Source of the DNA: Luzula sylvatica
Lineage: Eukaryota > Streptophyta > Magnoliopsida > Poales > Juncaceae
Direction: 5' to 3'
Assembly: GCA_946800325.1 (NCBI GenBank)
Contig: OX326961.1
Coordinates: forward strand, 50,370,293-50,434,292
Length of the DNA: 64,000 bases
Both the position numbers and the translations under genes were made by a program. Numbering within the stretch: the first letter of the stretch is position 1; every line of letters begins with the position of its first letter. Below the pieces are notes generated by a model that saw only the letters and a list, made by a program, of their open reading frames with translations, searched no databases and was not told where the DNA came from. Shown piece after piece: positions 13,931 to 25,025 of the stretch.

Positions 13931-15105
13931 GGTTGTTAAAATCGGGATTCTACCTTAATCGTTCGGGGGTGAAATCGAATCGGATCGTAAAATCGTATGT
14001 AGAATCGTGAAATTCTATGGAAAATAGAAATAAATGAATAAAATAATATTTGTGAAAATATTTTATAACTAACACATATCAAAACATGCATTGAGCATAC
14101 TCACCCAAAATATCAAATATCAAAAATAGACAAATACAAGTCACATGTAATTTGAGACATCCAAAACATCTAAAATAGCGAAACAAAAGTCAAATCTAGT
14201 CTTCTAGCAAAAATTTCAATCGTGTCCTCGTCGGAATAGTGATCCTCCAAGACATCAATAAATTTCTCAACTTTTTCAGTATCATCTTCAACACATGGAC
14301 CTACAACACTTGCAAGAGCTTCTTCTTCGTGATCTTCATCTTCTAAAACTGCCGAACCGCCTAAAATATTTCAAAATACAAAATAATTTTAAAATTGTGT
14401 GATACTCATAATAAATTGTAATACTTGATAAAATATGAAAAACATACTAGCAATTCCATCGTCAAATTAAGTTGCACGACGAGCTATCCGGTCAATAGAG
14501 CGTACTCATGCATTACCAGTTGGAAGGATATGGTCCTCTTTCAATAGAGCGTCTGACTCGCTAACAACCTCAACTGGACACATTTTACTGGCCTTAATTA
14601 AAAAGAAATAAAAATTACAAAACAATAGTTAAAATCTTGCTAGAGAACAAAGAAATATATAAATAAAACGAAATAGTATATTACTAATTACAAACTTGTT
14701 CTTGTTATCTTGCTAATCGGAGCACTCTTCTGAAAAGATGAACTTCTAATTTGAAATTTCCAATTTGGACGAAACTAATATTGCTTCTCTTCTTCCTCAA
14801 TTATGGAAATGGGAATTAAAGTGAGAGTGGGGAATGTGAATAGAAAATAAAATTATATTGTAAAATAATTATAAGTTTGGTCCTGACAAGAAAATTGGGC
14901 AATTTTTATGTTTTAGATATTCAAATACTAGTAACATGTAATAAAATCGTAGAATCTTAAATTACACTCGATTCTACACGATTCTACGATTTAACTCGCG
15001 ATTCTACTAAATTACGATTTTACGTACGTCTTGACTCGTTTTCTCCTCTCATAATCGTAGAATCGTGCGATTTTACGAGTTGAATCGCGATTTTGACAAC
15101 TATGA
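13931..15105. mobile_element. Inverted-repeat element with AATCG/GATTC-rich ends, probably hAT-derived
   Basis: The left end reads GGTTGTTAAAATCG and the right end CGATTTTGACAAC, an imperfect terminal inverted repeat. It extends inward as arrays of ATCGTAGAATCG-like words at 13940-14020 and 14935-15100. The interior at 14160-14340 on the minus strand could encode an acidic peptide, but no complete gene is present. I could not find a clean target duplication, so the class is uncertain; the terminal style resembles plant hAT elements. Confidence 0.55.
14160..14345 (-). pseudogene. Possible acidic coding remnant inside the 13.9-15.1 kb element
   Basis: Read on the minus strand, this gives an uninterrupted Glu/Asp-rich stretch of about 60 residues, including LEDEDHEEEALASVV and KVEKFIDVLEDHYSDEDTIEIF. 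It is preceded by a plausible AG acceptor. It could be the terminal exon of a transposase or of a captured host gene. I do not recognise the family. Confidence 0.35.
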
Positions 15106-15266
15106 TCCCAAACAATTAATTTCATTACAATAAATAATTTGTCTTGCCATAATTTTCACAAAAAAAATAATAATATGTCATGGCTCATGCGGTTCCTTTC
15201 GTCAAAAATAAATAAATAAATTATACTACAAGGTACAACAACAATTAGTTATCTTTTTCATTATCT

Positions 15267-15836
15267 CTACTCGGTCTTCTTTCGATGGGAATCGTTACTC
15301 AAATTCTTGATGAGTTCGTCGAGAATAAACGGGCAAGTCCGAATCATACGTTCGTATCCTTTGGTGTCTGCGATTTTTGCAAGAACATCGGTACCGGAAA
15401 CAAATTCAAAACACGAACCCTTAAGAACCGGACAATTATGCTGTTCGGCAAAGGTCAAGATCGTTGCGAAGTTATTCACTTCGATATATTTGGATAATTT
15501 AATTTCGCATGTTAACTTTAACCCCTCTACTCGATATCGATCAGCAGCTACAATCAAATGTCGATACATCACGATCGGATCCCCTTCGAACTCGGGAAAT
15601 GAATACGAATTCATGAAGCGGAGCAAACACCTAAAAACATCAGGTTCGATATCATCGATTTTTACGTGTTTTTGCTCTTTGTCGTAAAATTGAGCCTTGA
15701 AGACTGGCGACCTCCCAGCAATCCACTGTTTAAGCGCATTAAAAAATTGCCCTTTTACTTCAAAAGTAACAATGGTTCCCATTCCAGTTTTTAAAAAGTC
15801 GCGGAGTTGTTCGCCTAGGTCGATTGCAATTTGCAA
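15267..15836 (-). CDS. BTB/POZ-domain protein resembling the C-terminal half of MATH-BTB (BPM) proteins
   Basis: Single-exon frame of 189 residues. The BTB fold starts at LRDFLKTGMGTIVTFEV (about residues 10-26) and runs through AGRSPVFKAQF and IDDIEPDVFRCLLRFM. The BACK-like tail follows with VAADRYRVEGLKLTCE and EQHNCPVLKGSCFEF. This is the arrangement of BPM proteins, which link substrates to CUL3 ubiquitin ligases. BPM proteins normally carry an N-terminal MATH substrate-binding domain of about 130 residues, which is absent. The usual ARSPV neighbourhood is partly altered (KQWIAGRSPV). It lies among transposons, 124 bp from a Helitron end. It may be a short BTB-only paralogue, a retrocopy or a truncated copy. 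The frame is intact, so I keep it as a CDS. Confidence 0.65.
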   Translation of the reverse strand: MQIAIDLGEQLRDFLKTGMGTIVTFEVKGQFFNALKQWIAGRSPVFKAQFYDKEQKHVKIDDIEPDVFRCLLRFMNSYSFPEFEGDPIVMYRHLIVAADRYRVEGLKLTCEIKLSKYIEVNNFATILTFAEQHNCPVLKGSCFEFVSGTDVLAKIADTKGYERMIRTCPFILDELIKNLSNDSHRKKTE

Positions 15837-15959
15837 GGGTACGCATTTTTATTGTACAAATATATACATTGAATCGAACCTAATTAATGGTCAAGACGCG
15901 TGATTAAGTGGTTAACCAAAACACTAATTAATCTCAGCTCTAACTAATGGGCTAACTAA

Positions 15960-17237
15960 TCTATCTAATATATAATGCAAGGGGATTTGCTGCCTCCTGG
16001 TGCAGCCACGTCACCAGGGGCCTATTTTTTTTACATTTTGGTCTTTTTTTATTTACAAATTGGTCCTTTTTTCGAAAAAAAATTATATTTTGGTCCTTTA
16101 TATTTGCATTTTGGCCCTTCGAAGTTTTCAAATTTATATTTTAGTCCAGGCGCCTCAAATTGGTCCTATTTTTCTAAAAAAAATTATATTTTGGTCCTTT
16201 TTTCACATTTTGGTCCTTTATATTTGCATTTTGGTCCTTCGAAGTTTTAAAATTTACATTTTTGTCCTTTATTATTTTTCTTGAAAAACTAAAATAAAAT
16301 TATAATAAGTTGAACAATATTAATAAAATAACATCTTGCAAATATTTAAAAATAAAATATCACAAAACTATTAAAAAATACATAAAAAGAAAACTAAAAT
16401 AAAAAATAGATGTTTAAATAGATATTTTCTATGAATATATTTGCAAGATGTTTATTTATTATCATTTAATGTTAGTTTTTTTATGAATAAAGAATGTAAT
16501 ATTAAAATTATATAAACAAAATATGTAATAATTTAAATTTTTTTAAATCACTACGTGTTAAGAATTGTTTATGAATTTTCTTAAAATTAATAAAAAATAA
16601 CAAAAATAAGTTTTAATTATTACATATGAGATTTGGAGGGTATTTTGGGAAAAAAAAAATTAATATCATCCATAAGGAGTATTTTAAAATAAAAGTTTGG
16701 TAAAGAGTTTTTTTTTTTTGGAATTTACGAAAAGACAGAGAATTTTTTATAATATCCAAAAAAAATTAGGAGGTTAAAAATATACCAAATCATGGATGTG
16801 CGAATAATCATGACATAATTTAAATTAAAGGTTCGAACGAAACGGTTAGCGATGACATCGTCAAACTTTGTTGTTGGCTGACCACACAAAGGACGAAAAA
16901 TATTTGTGCTAAATATGTAGCGAAATTAAGGATTTGTGAAATTAAAAACACTCTTTTTTCAGCAATGTTTTCTGAACTATTATGTTCTTAATAAATTTCA
17001 TGACGACTCATTCGTTTCTTTTTCCTTATTTTACTTATGAAGTATAAAATATAGATAATTTTTTCAGCAATAACCGTTTGAATTATTCAAGAAATCCGGC
17101 TCTTAAAATATTCAAACGATTTTTGCTACAAAATTTCACTCGCACACAACACACTAAATTACACATATAATAATGATTTCAACTACATTACTTATAAACC
17201 CGAACAGCCCCGCGCAATTGCGCGAGGGTAATGCTAG
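15960..17237 (+). mobile_element. Non-autonomous Helitron, copy 1 (1278 bp)
   Basis: Starts with TC directly after a host A (15959). Ends with CTAG (17234-17237) directly before a host T, the A|T insertion signature of Helitrons. A GC-rich hairpin CCGCGCAATTGCGCG sits a few bases before the CTAG end, as expected for a Helitron 3' terminus. There are no terminal inverted repeats and no target duplication. It contains a short array (16020-16265) of TTGGTCCTTT-type minisatellite units. It encodes no Rep/helicase, so it depends on an autonomous relative. Confidence 0.88.
16020..16265 (+). repeat. TTGGTCC minisatellite, short form (Helitron copy 1)
   Basis: About a dozen degenerate units built on ACATTTTGGTCCTTTTTT, about 20 bp each. 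The units with GAAGTTTT and those with TTTGCATTTTGG match the longer array in the second Helitron. The repeat opens reading frames rich in Phe/Trp/Ile that are artefacts of periodicity. Confidence 0.8.
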
Positions 17238-17257
17238 TAATAGCCTAAGTTAACATG

Positions 17258-17908
17258 AGAGTTTAATTCGAATAAACTTATTAAACCCCATCCGTTAAGA
17301 CAAAAGAGAAAATCATCCGTCTACTGGTATCGGTTTTATCTGTGAGAAACTGGTACGGGTCTACTGAAAAACCAATTCAAAACCCCACTTGTATATCCTC
17401 GTAACGACCACCAAAAACTGGTACGGGTCATTAGTACATTAGTACCATTATTTTCTTGGAGTTTGAGAACAAAACCGATCAAGTTATTTGAAGGATTAGA
17501 GAAAGCCCTCGAGCACAGGCAACCGGTACCGCAAAATTCCTCTCGTGTATTCAGAAAGGACAAAATGGTACCGTAAATATCAAAGGAAAACCACATTTGC
17601 AGAACTAGGTAAATTTGATTCGGAAGGAAAATTGGTAATAAACTTGCCATTCTGCAGACTGGATTCGATTTCACAACAATAAGTCTTTAGCCATGTACTG
17701 GAGGTGTCCAGTTCTTCCATTACTTGAGTCGGCTCCATTTCCTTCTCAATTCTCCATCCGTAGTTAGTTATTGGATCGGTCTCTGTTGGCTTGACAATAG
17801 GGCGAAAAATACGGAAACAAATTGTCCCTCTCGCCCGATACAACAAGAACTTGCTCAAAACTGGAGTTCTCCAGCTTCCCCGAAGAATCGCCAAAGCTCC
17901 TCCCTTAA
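17258..17908 (-). pseudogene. Spatacsin exon-2 fragment (partial duplicate)
   Basis: Near-identical to part of the large second coding exon of the spatacsin gene (about 10385-11050) in the same orientation. It has small deletions (about 40 bp lost around 17320), a short insertion at 17430-17445 and frameshifts. It is therefore split between two frames and cannot be translated as a unit. The Helitron ending at 17237 abuts its left side. It lacks the rest of the gene. Confidence 0.88.
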
Positions 17909-17909
17909 G

Positions 17910-18468
17910 ATATGTCTCGTTCAGTAAATCGGCGATATGGACCGATACGGGTCGGATCGATTTTGAACCGATTTAAAACATAATTTATTTTAAATATTAT
18001 TTTGGATTAGTTCATTTTTTAACAATATTTTCATTAATATTTTTTGTTCAATTATTTCCATCTCTTTCTTTCTTTATCTAATATTTTTTGTCGAAAATGA
18101 AATCGATTTTGATCCGGACGTGATTAAATTTTCATTGGGGGCACCCGCATCTACACGGTTAATGAACACGATTTCGTGGTTTAGTTTATTGTATTATTTG
18201 TAAATTTTATGTTATAATTTTAAATGTATCTTTAGTTTGACTTAAAATTTATGTGTATTGTTGAATTTTGAATATTAATCATGTAAAATTTAAATTAGTT
18301 TAAGAAACTCAATATAAATTAATGTTATAATAATCAATTTAATATATTAATATTAAAAAGTACCCATCGCTATACCACTGATATTTTCCGCTATGAATCC
18401 GTTATGTCGGTCATATCTCTTATCGGTGACTGACCGATCTGTAAACGATATGCGATATATGTAACATT
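17910..18468. mobile_element. Probable hAT-like insertion between duplicated spatacsin pieces
   Basis: This AT-rich stretch separates the duplicated coding fragment from the duplicated promoter, in place of the original exon 1 and leader. Its ends show an imperfect inverted repeat: ATGTCTCGTT...CGGCGATATGG on the left, and on the right a sequence whose complement begins ATGTTACATATATCGC. I found no clean target duplication. Treat the class and borders as tentative. Confidence 0.4.
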
Positions 18469-18469
18469 G

Positions 18470-19240
18470 GAGAAAGGTCGACAATGGCGCCAGAGAAAAC
18501 TCTCGATCGGGTCTCACGCACGTGAAATGCACGTGCTATGAAGTACGGTACGTACAGAGAAAGAGTCGGGGACTCGAAATGCACAGGAGAATTAAACAGG
18601 CCTTGTTATGAGCGATGCTAGGACCACTCTCATTCTCACTTCCAAATTCACTCCCTAAACTCACTGACAGTCTGACATGTGGGGTCCACATCTACTTTTA
18701 CAAAAATCAATTCACATGGGACCCACATGTCATTCATTGGAAGGGGAATATGGGAGGGAGGGAGGAAGGGGCTGTAGATTTATTCCCTTGTTATTGGGCC
18801 GAGTAATGATATTTATCCTCAAATTACCCCCATATAATTGTTATAATATTAATTTTAATACTTAAATGTAAAATATAATATCTCAAATATTTATTTGAAT
18901 ATTTTTACATCACACAATTCTCTGAGCTTTCACAATAGATAATTATATAACAAATTAAAGATATTAAATCCAATCGTTCATGATGGTTGTCTGTAATTCT
19001 GTTTTCAAATATGACTGTTGTCCATTTCTAATTGGCAAAATCCAAATCCTATGTTTTATATTAGGTATTGAATGAACCATTAATAATTGAGCTGCTAAAA
19101 ATATGGACAAAATGAGCACTGAGTTTCCTGGACAGCACGTCAAAATCAAATTGAAATTGATTTGATCAAGTTAATTATTTGATTAATTAAAAAATATCAT
19201 TATTATTTTATACTGATTTGATTAATGGCTGAAGTTCTTT
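18470..19240. repeat. Duplicated spatacsin promoter segment
   Basis: Matches 11907-12700: the GTCGACAATGGCGCCAGAG start, the twin CACGTG boxes (18519-18524, 18530-18535), then AT-rich upstream sequence such as ACTGTTGTCCATTTCTAATT. It is interrupted by a 176-bp MITE at 18610-18785. With 17258-17908 it marks a partial duplication of the gene's 5' end, in direct orientation about 6.5 kb away. Confidence 0.85.
18610..18785. mobile_element. Mutator-type MITE, copy 1, in the duplicated promoter
   Basis: Flanked by the exact 9-bp direct repeat CCTTGTTAT (18601-18609, 18786-18794), the target duplication length of Mutator elements. The termini are imperfect inverted repeats with CT/GA-rich blocks (ACTCTCATTCTCACTTCC against GGGAGGGAGGGAGG). 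The same family lies at 37142-37309. The parent promoter at about 12040 has no insertion, so this copy moved in after the duplication. Confidence 0.82.
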
Positions 19241-19399
19241 GAATAATTTTGGTTTTTAGTTTTGAATTATTGTTTTTTTTCCCAATTGGTTATTGAAAGT
19301 CTAAATATCTATCATAATATTCTTCAGAGAGTGTCATTCATGAAAGATTCACTATGATTGCATTATATCTTACCATGGCCAAGTCAGGATATAATATTC

Positions 19400-20277
19400 A
19401 CAAAATTTTCCAAATATCACTTTAGTCATATCGAAATTGCAAAAAGAGAAAAGAAGATAAGAAACCCTATATTAATTTTTCTATAACATAGTAGTAATAA
19501 TTATTAACACAAGCAGTTCCACACTAATTTAGTTTACCTAGTACATAAAAATAAAAGTTTTTGGAAGAAAAAAAATGGGCACATCGGCCAAAATCGTCTT
19601 AATGCACGTCCAACGCACGTTGTTCTCGTCCAGTCACTTTGTGTATTCCTCATCGTACGTCGGTTCATCATCTGGCTCGCATTTATATTTTTTATATTTT
19701 TAGATGTATAATATATATTTTAAATGTATGATATTTTTTAAATATAATACATGTTATATGTTGTAACATGTATGATATATTTTTATGTTTTATTATTTTT
19801 AGATGTATCTTATAGTTTTTTAAATGTATGATATATTATTTAAAATATAATAAATGTTCAACTTCCTACGTGTATGGTATATATTTATTTTTTATATTTG
19901 GTTTAGTTGTATCACATATATTTGAAACATATGATAATATACCTTTTATTTTAAATATTTTTAGATGTATCATATATCATTTTCAATTACAATACAAGTT
20001 ATGCATATTTACATGTATGATATATCTTTATGTTTTATTTATTTTTAAATATATCATATACATTCTAGATGCATTAAATACTTTTTTGAAATACAATACG
20101 TGTTATATATTTTTACATGTATGATGTATTATATACATTTTTTATTCGAATAATATTTTGTATATACTTTTTACTAGATTTATACATTTTGTATAACAAT
20201 TCATATATATTTTTTGTTGGCCGTAGTTAGGCAAAAAAAAATTGGTAAAAAGAAATGGCACGGAGCACGGAGCGTCA
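19400..20277. other. AT-rich intergenic DNA with degenerate AT tandem repeats
   Basis: No gene seen. From 19690 to 20200 the words TTTTAGATGTAT, AATGTATGATAT and ACATGTATGATATAT recur at irregular spacing of roughly 100-150 bp. This is a diverged AT minisatellite. The open frame it creates (98 codons) is low complexity and rejected. Confidence 0.5.
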
Positions 20278-20285
20278 ATCGTAAG

Positions 20286-20826
20286 TAGGGATGTCAATGG
20301 GCCGGGTAGAAACCCGAACCCGCGGGTACCCGACCCGAACGGGGCGGGTAATACCCGAAAAAAATACCCGCGGGTCGGGTAATACCCGAAAAAAAATACC
20401 CGCTCCGGGTTCGGGTTCGGATACGGGGGAAATTTTTTACCCGCGGGTATACCCGTTACCCGAACCCGAACCCGAAAATTACCTGAAAATATCCCATAAT
20501 AAGAAAATTTTGGATGTTTTATGGATTAATTATTTGTAATATTTGGATTTTTGATGTATTTGTACAAGTTGTTTGTTTTATGTATTTAAAATTATTGATA
20601 ATTTTACGTATTTGTATAATAATTTTTAATTTTTTAATTTTTTTAGATTATTTATTAATAATTTTCGGGTAACGGGTTCGGGTATACCCGTTACCAGCGG
20701 GTTCGGGTTCGGGTATGGATTTTTACCCGCGGGTATTTTGGGTTCGGGTTCGGGTAATACCCGAAATTTCAGGTTCGGGTATGGGGAAGGCTTACCCGAC
20801 CCCGACCCGCCCCGTTGACATCCCTG
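20286..20826. mobile_element. hAT-like non-autonomous element rich in CGGGTA, copy 1
   Basis: Exact 8-bp target duplication ATCGTAAG (20278-20285, 20827-20834). Termini TAGGGATGTCAA and, inverted, CAGGGATGTCAA. Subterminal blocks are tandem CCCGAA/CGGGTA words, giving long foldback potential, around an AT-rich centre. The same family, inverted in orientation, is at 39668-40183. There is no coding capacity. The 8-bp duplication and short CAGGG-type TIR fit hAT. Confidence 0.83.
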
Positions 20827-20834
20827 ATCGTAAG

Positions 20835-21732
20835 GGAAGCTCTTAGCAGTGCAATAATTGTTTTATTTTAAGAAAAGATACAAATTTTTTGAATATTTGT
20901 AAAAATATCTCACATTTTATATATTACAAAAATCTGTAAAATATTTTTTTATTCATTTACCTTTTTATAAGGATTAATTTTAGCAATGTAGGGTGTTAGT
21001 TTTTTTTTACCATAATACTCACTTATTTTCTATATTTAATTTTACTAAATCATTCTTAACATTATTATTATTTAAAAAAACCAAGGTCGCAAATAACGTT
21101 TAGCGATCCGTAGAGTGACCATTTTTTTGTAGCAATAACAATTAGCGTGCGTTATAGCGGATGTTGTAATTTGTAGCGAATGAAATAATTAAGTATCGGT
21201 ATGTAATAAAAATGAATCTTTAAAATAAAAATATGAAACATCTCAAATTAAAATTTATAAAATAATTAACAAAATATTTTAAAACGAGCATCTCCAACAA
21301 GTTAGAACATCTCAATCTAAATAGGAAAGGATTTTTTTAATGTTTATTTAAGAACCAAAAGTGATTTTAATTATTATAACTTTTCATTAAATATTTTATT
21401 TTAATTAAATTCATTTTATTTTTATAAATTATCTAAAAATATTTTATTTATTTGTAACAAGCTACAAAGTTGCAACACACAACACAACGTTTTGTCTATA
21501 AAATAAGTTATATTGACGTAGAAGAGCATTTAGCGAAACTATTGACAACTGAAAAAAAAATCATGATATTTTGAACAATAATGTTATTAAAATAATATTC
21601 TACATATACTACGAAATTGATTTAATATAATTGGTTGAATTCTATGATTATGTACAGAATATTGATGTTTTACTTAATTTTTATCTTTGTATTAAATTTT
21701 TGCCATGATGAATATGGAATCTGGAATCTATA
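20835..21732. other. AT-rich intergenic DNA, no gene seen
   Basis: There is no open frame of note and no recognisable repeat apart from poly-T and poly-A runs. Confidence 0.5.
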
Positions 21733-24212
21733 TCTATACTATATACTAATGCAAGGGGATTTGCTGCCTCCTGGTGCAGCCACGTCACCAGGGGCCTATT
21801 TGTAAAAAAAAAATATTTTTTTACATTTTGGTCCTTTTTTATTTACAAATAGGTCCTTTTTTTAAAAAAAAATTTACATTTTGGTCCTTTTTTTTTACAT
21901 TTTGGTCCTTCGAAGTTTTAATATTCACATTTTGGTCCAAGGGCCTCAAATTGGTCCTGTTTTTTAAAAAAATTACATTTTGGTCCTTCTTTATCACATT
22001 TCGGTCCTTTATATTTGCATTTTGGTCCTTTTTTCGAAAAACAATTACATTTTGGTCCTTTTTCTTTACATTTTGGTCCTTTTTTATTTACAAATTGGTC
22101 CTTTTTTTAAAAAACAAATTACATTTTGGTCCTTTTTTTTACATTTTGGTCCTTTATATTTGCATTTTGGTCCTTCGAAGTTTTAATATTCACATTTTGG
22201 TCCAGGGGCCTCAAATTGGTCCTTTTTAAAAAAAAAATTACATTTTGGTCCTTCTTTATCACATTTCGGTCCTTTATATTTGCATTTTGGTCCTTTTTTC
22301 GAAAAACAATTACATTTTGGTCCTTTTATTTTACATTTTGGTCCTTTTTTATTTACAAATTGGTCCTTTTTTAAAAAACAAAATTACATTTTGGTCCTTT
22401 TTGTTTACATTTTGGTCCTTTATATTTGCATTTTGGTCCTTCGAAGTTTTAATATTCACATTTTGGTCCAGGGGCCTCAAATTGGTCCTGTTTTTAAAAA
22501 AAAATTACATTTTGGTCCTTCTTTATCACATTTCGATCCTTTATATTTGCATTCTGGTCCTTTTTTCGAAAAAAAATTACATTGGGGTCCTTTTTTTTAA
22601 ATTTTGGTCCTTTATATTTGCATTTTGGCCCTTCGAAGTTTTGAAATTTACATTTAAGTCCAGGCAGCCACGTCACCAGGGGTCTATTTGTAAAAATAAA
22701 TATTTTTTTTACATTTTGGTCCTTTTTTATTTACAAATTAGTCCTTTTTTTAAAAACAAAATTACATTTTGGTCCTTCTTTTTTACATTTTGGTCCTTTA
22801 TATTTGCATTTTGGTCCTTCGAAATTTTAATATTCACATTTTGGTCCAGGGGCCTCAAATTGGTCCTGTTTTTTAAAACAAATTACATTTTGGTCTTTTT
22901 TTATCACTTTTCGGTCCTTTTAGATTTACAAATTGGTCCTTTTTTCAAAAAAATTTTACATTTTGGTCCTTTTTTATTTACAAATTGGTCCTTTTTTCGA
23001 AAAAAATTTACATTTTGGTCCTTTTTTCCTCATTTTGGTCCTTTATATTTGCATTTTGGTCCTTCGAAGTTTTGAAATTTATATTTTAGTCCAGTTTGGT
23101 CATATTTTTAAAAAAAAATCATATTTTTGTCCTTTTTTCACATTTTGGTCCTTTATATTTGCATTTTTGTCCTCCGAAGTTTTAAAATTTACATTTTTGT
23201 CCTTTATTATTTTTCTTGAAAAACTAAAATAAAATTATAATAAGTTGAACAATATTAATAAAAGAACATCTTGCAAATATTTAAAAATAAAATATCACAA
23301 AACTATTAAAAAATACATAAAAAGAAAACTAAAATAAAAAATAGATGTTTAAATAGATATTTTCTATGAATATATTTGTAAGGTGTTTATTTATTATCAT
23401 TTAATATTAGTTTTTTTATGAATAAAGAATGTAATATTAAAATTATATAAACAAAATATGTAATAATTAAATTTTTTTTAAATCACTACGTGTTAAGAAG
23501 TGTTTATGAATTTTCTTAAAATTAATAAAAAATAACAAAAATAAGTTTTAATTATTACATATGAGATTTGGAGGGTATTTTGGAAAAAAAAAATTAATAT
23601 CATCCATAAGGAGTATTTTAAAATAAAAGTTTGGTAAAGAGTTTTTTTTTTGGGAGTTTACGAAAAGATAGAGAATTTTTTATAATATCCAAAAAAAATT
23701 AGGGGGTTAAAAATATACCAAATCATGGATGTGCGAATAATCATGACATAATTTAAATTAAAGATTCGAACGAAACGGTTAGCGATGACATCGTCAAAAT
23801 TTGTTATTGGCTGACCACACAAAGGACGAAAAATATTTGTACTAAATATGTAGCGAAATTAAAGATTTGTGAAATTAAAAACACTCTTTTTTTCAGCAAT
23901 GTTTTCTGAACTATTATGTTCTGAATAAATTTCATGACGACTCATTCGTTCTTTTTCCTTATTTTACTTATGAAGTATAAAATATAGATAATTTTTTTAG
24001 CAATAACCGTTTGAATTATTCAAGAAATCCGGCTCTTAAAATTTTCAAACGATTTTTGCTACAAAATTTCACTCGCACACAACACACTAAATTACACATA
24101 TAATAATGATTACAAAAAGAAAGTCACATACACAAAATGAACAACAATTTTTTTCAACTACATTACTTATAAACCCGAACAGCCCCGCGCAATTGCGCGG
24201 GGGCAATGCTAG
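21733..24212 (+). mobile_element. Non-autonomous Helitron, copy 2 (2480 bp), minisatellite-expanded
   Basis: Starts TC after a host A (21732). Ends CTAG (24209-24212) before a host T, with the 3' hairpin CCCCGCGCAATTGCGCGGGG just upstream. About 1 kb at the 3' side (23210-24212) is nearly identical to copy 1, except for a 40-bp segment (about 24108-24150) missing in copy 1. The 5' termini also match (GCAAGGGGATTTGCTGCC). The size difference comes mostly from the internal TTGGTCC minisatellite. No Rep/helicase is encoded. Confidence 0.88.
21820..23205 (+). repeat. TTGGTCC minisatellite, long form (Helitron copy 2)
   Basis: Around 1.4 kb of about 20-21-bp units based on ACATTTTGGTCCTTTTTT. They are organised in higher-order blocks of roughly 300 bp that each end in CAGGGGCCTCAAATTGGTCC. 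Because the unit is close to a multiple of three, it generates long open frames in several phases (up to 276 codons). Their product would be a Phe/Trp/Leu repeat with no protein character, and I reject them as genes. Confidence 0.88.
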
Positions 24213-24432
24213 TCTAATATAAGTCGTAAGATTTTTATCGCCCTGATGACATGAATAAATGAGATTGGTTAAAATAACTTGCAAAATGATGACACGTAAT
24301 TAAATAGCTACAACTACTAAATTTTAAAAAAATATCATGTTTAATCAACGAACAATATCAACCATATGACATATTCAATGGTTTGGTTGAAACAAAAACC
24401 ATGATATTACTTTTTATGTATGTCCAGAGAAG

Positions 24433-25025
24433 CAGGGATGTCAATGGCATGGATATTGTCTGAACCGACCAAACCGTATCTGAAGAAATATTCTGATTCG
24501 AAAAAAATATCCGGATCTGAATGGATCCGGATATGGATCTGGTTGCTAATTTTAGAATCCGTAACCGGATTCGATATTCGGTTTTGGTGCAGGGACCGGA
24601 TCCGGGTATTTTTAGGATCCGGATACTCGGAACCGGAATCGAGTATCCTGAACCGGATCCGGATACGTATATTATAAATGAATTTTGTGTATTATATTTG
24701 ATATTAGTTGAAAAATCATATACAAATTAATGATTTGTGAGTGATTTAAAACCACAATCATAAAATTACATTTAAATATAATCGTATATATCATTCATGT
24801 CACAAATTATATACATTTATAATTAAAAAGTAAGTTATGTTATGATAACATAGTATTCATTTTAATCTCCGGAAAAAAAAAGTATCTGTATCTGTATCTG
24901 TATCCGACAATATCCGAATCGTATCCGTATATGTTTATTATCCGGATCCGTATCCGAAAAAAAATATATATATGAATATGGTATGACCACTATCCGAACC
25001 GGATCCGAACCGTCGACACCCCTAC
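24433..25025. mobile_element. hAT-like non-autonomous element rich in GGATCCGGATA
   Basis: Termini CAGGGATGTCAATGG and, inverted, GTAGGGGTGTCGAC. Flanks CAGAGAAG / CAGAGATG form an 8-bp duplication with one mismatch. Subterminal arrays of ATCCGGAT and GTATCCGA words surround an AT-rich centre. The same word family occurs at 57821-58031 and 61018-61260. It is non-coding. Confidence 0.65.

Noticed and set aside
19828..20124. 98-codon frame in the AT repeat region
   Set aside because: It follows a degenerate AT minisatellite and shows no domain.
21774..23232. Long open frames (up to 276 codons) through the TTGGTCC array
   Set aside because: They arise because the repeat unit is near a multiple of three. 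Several phases are open and the product is a Phe/Trp/Leu repeat without protein character.
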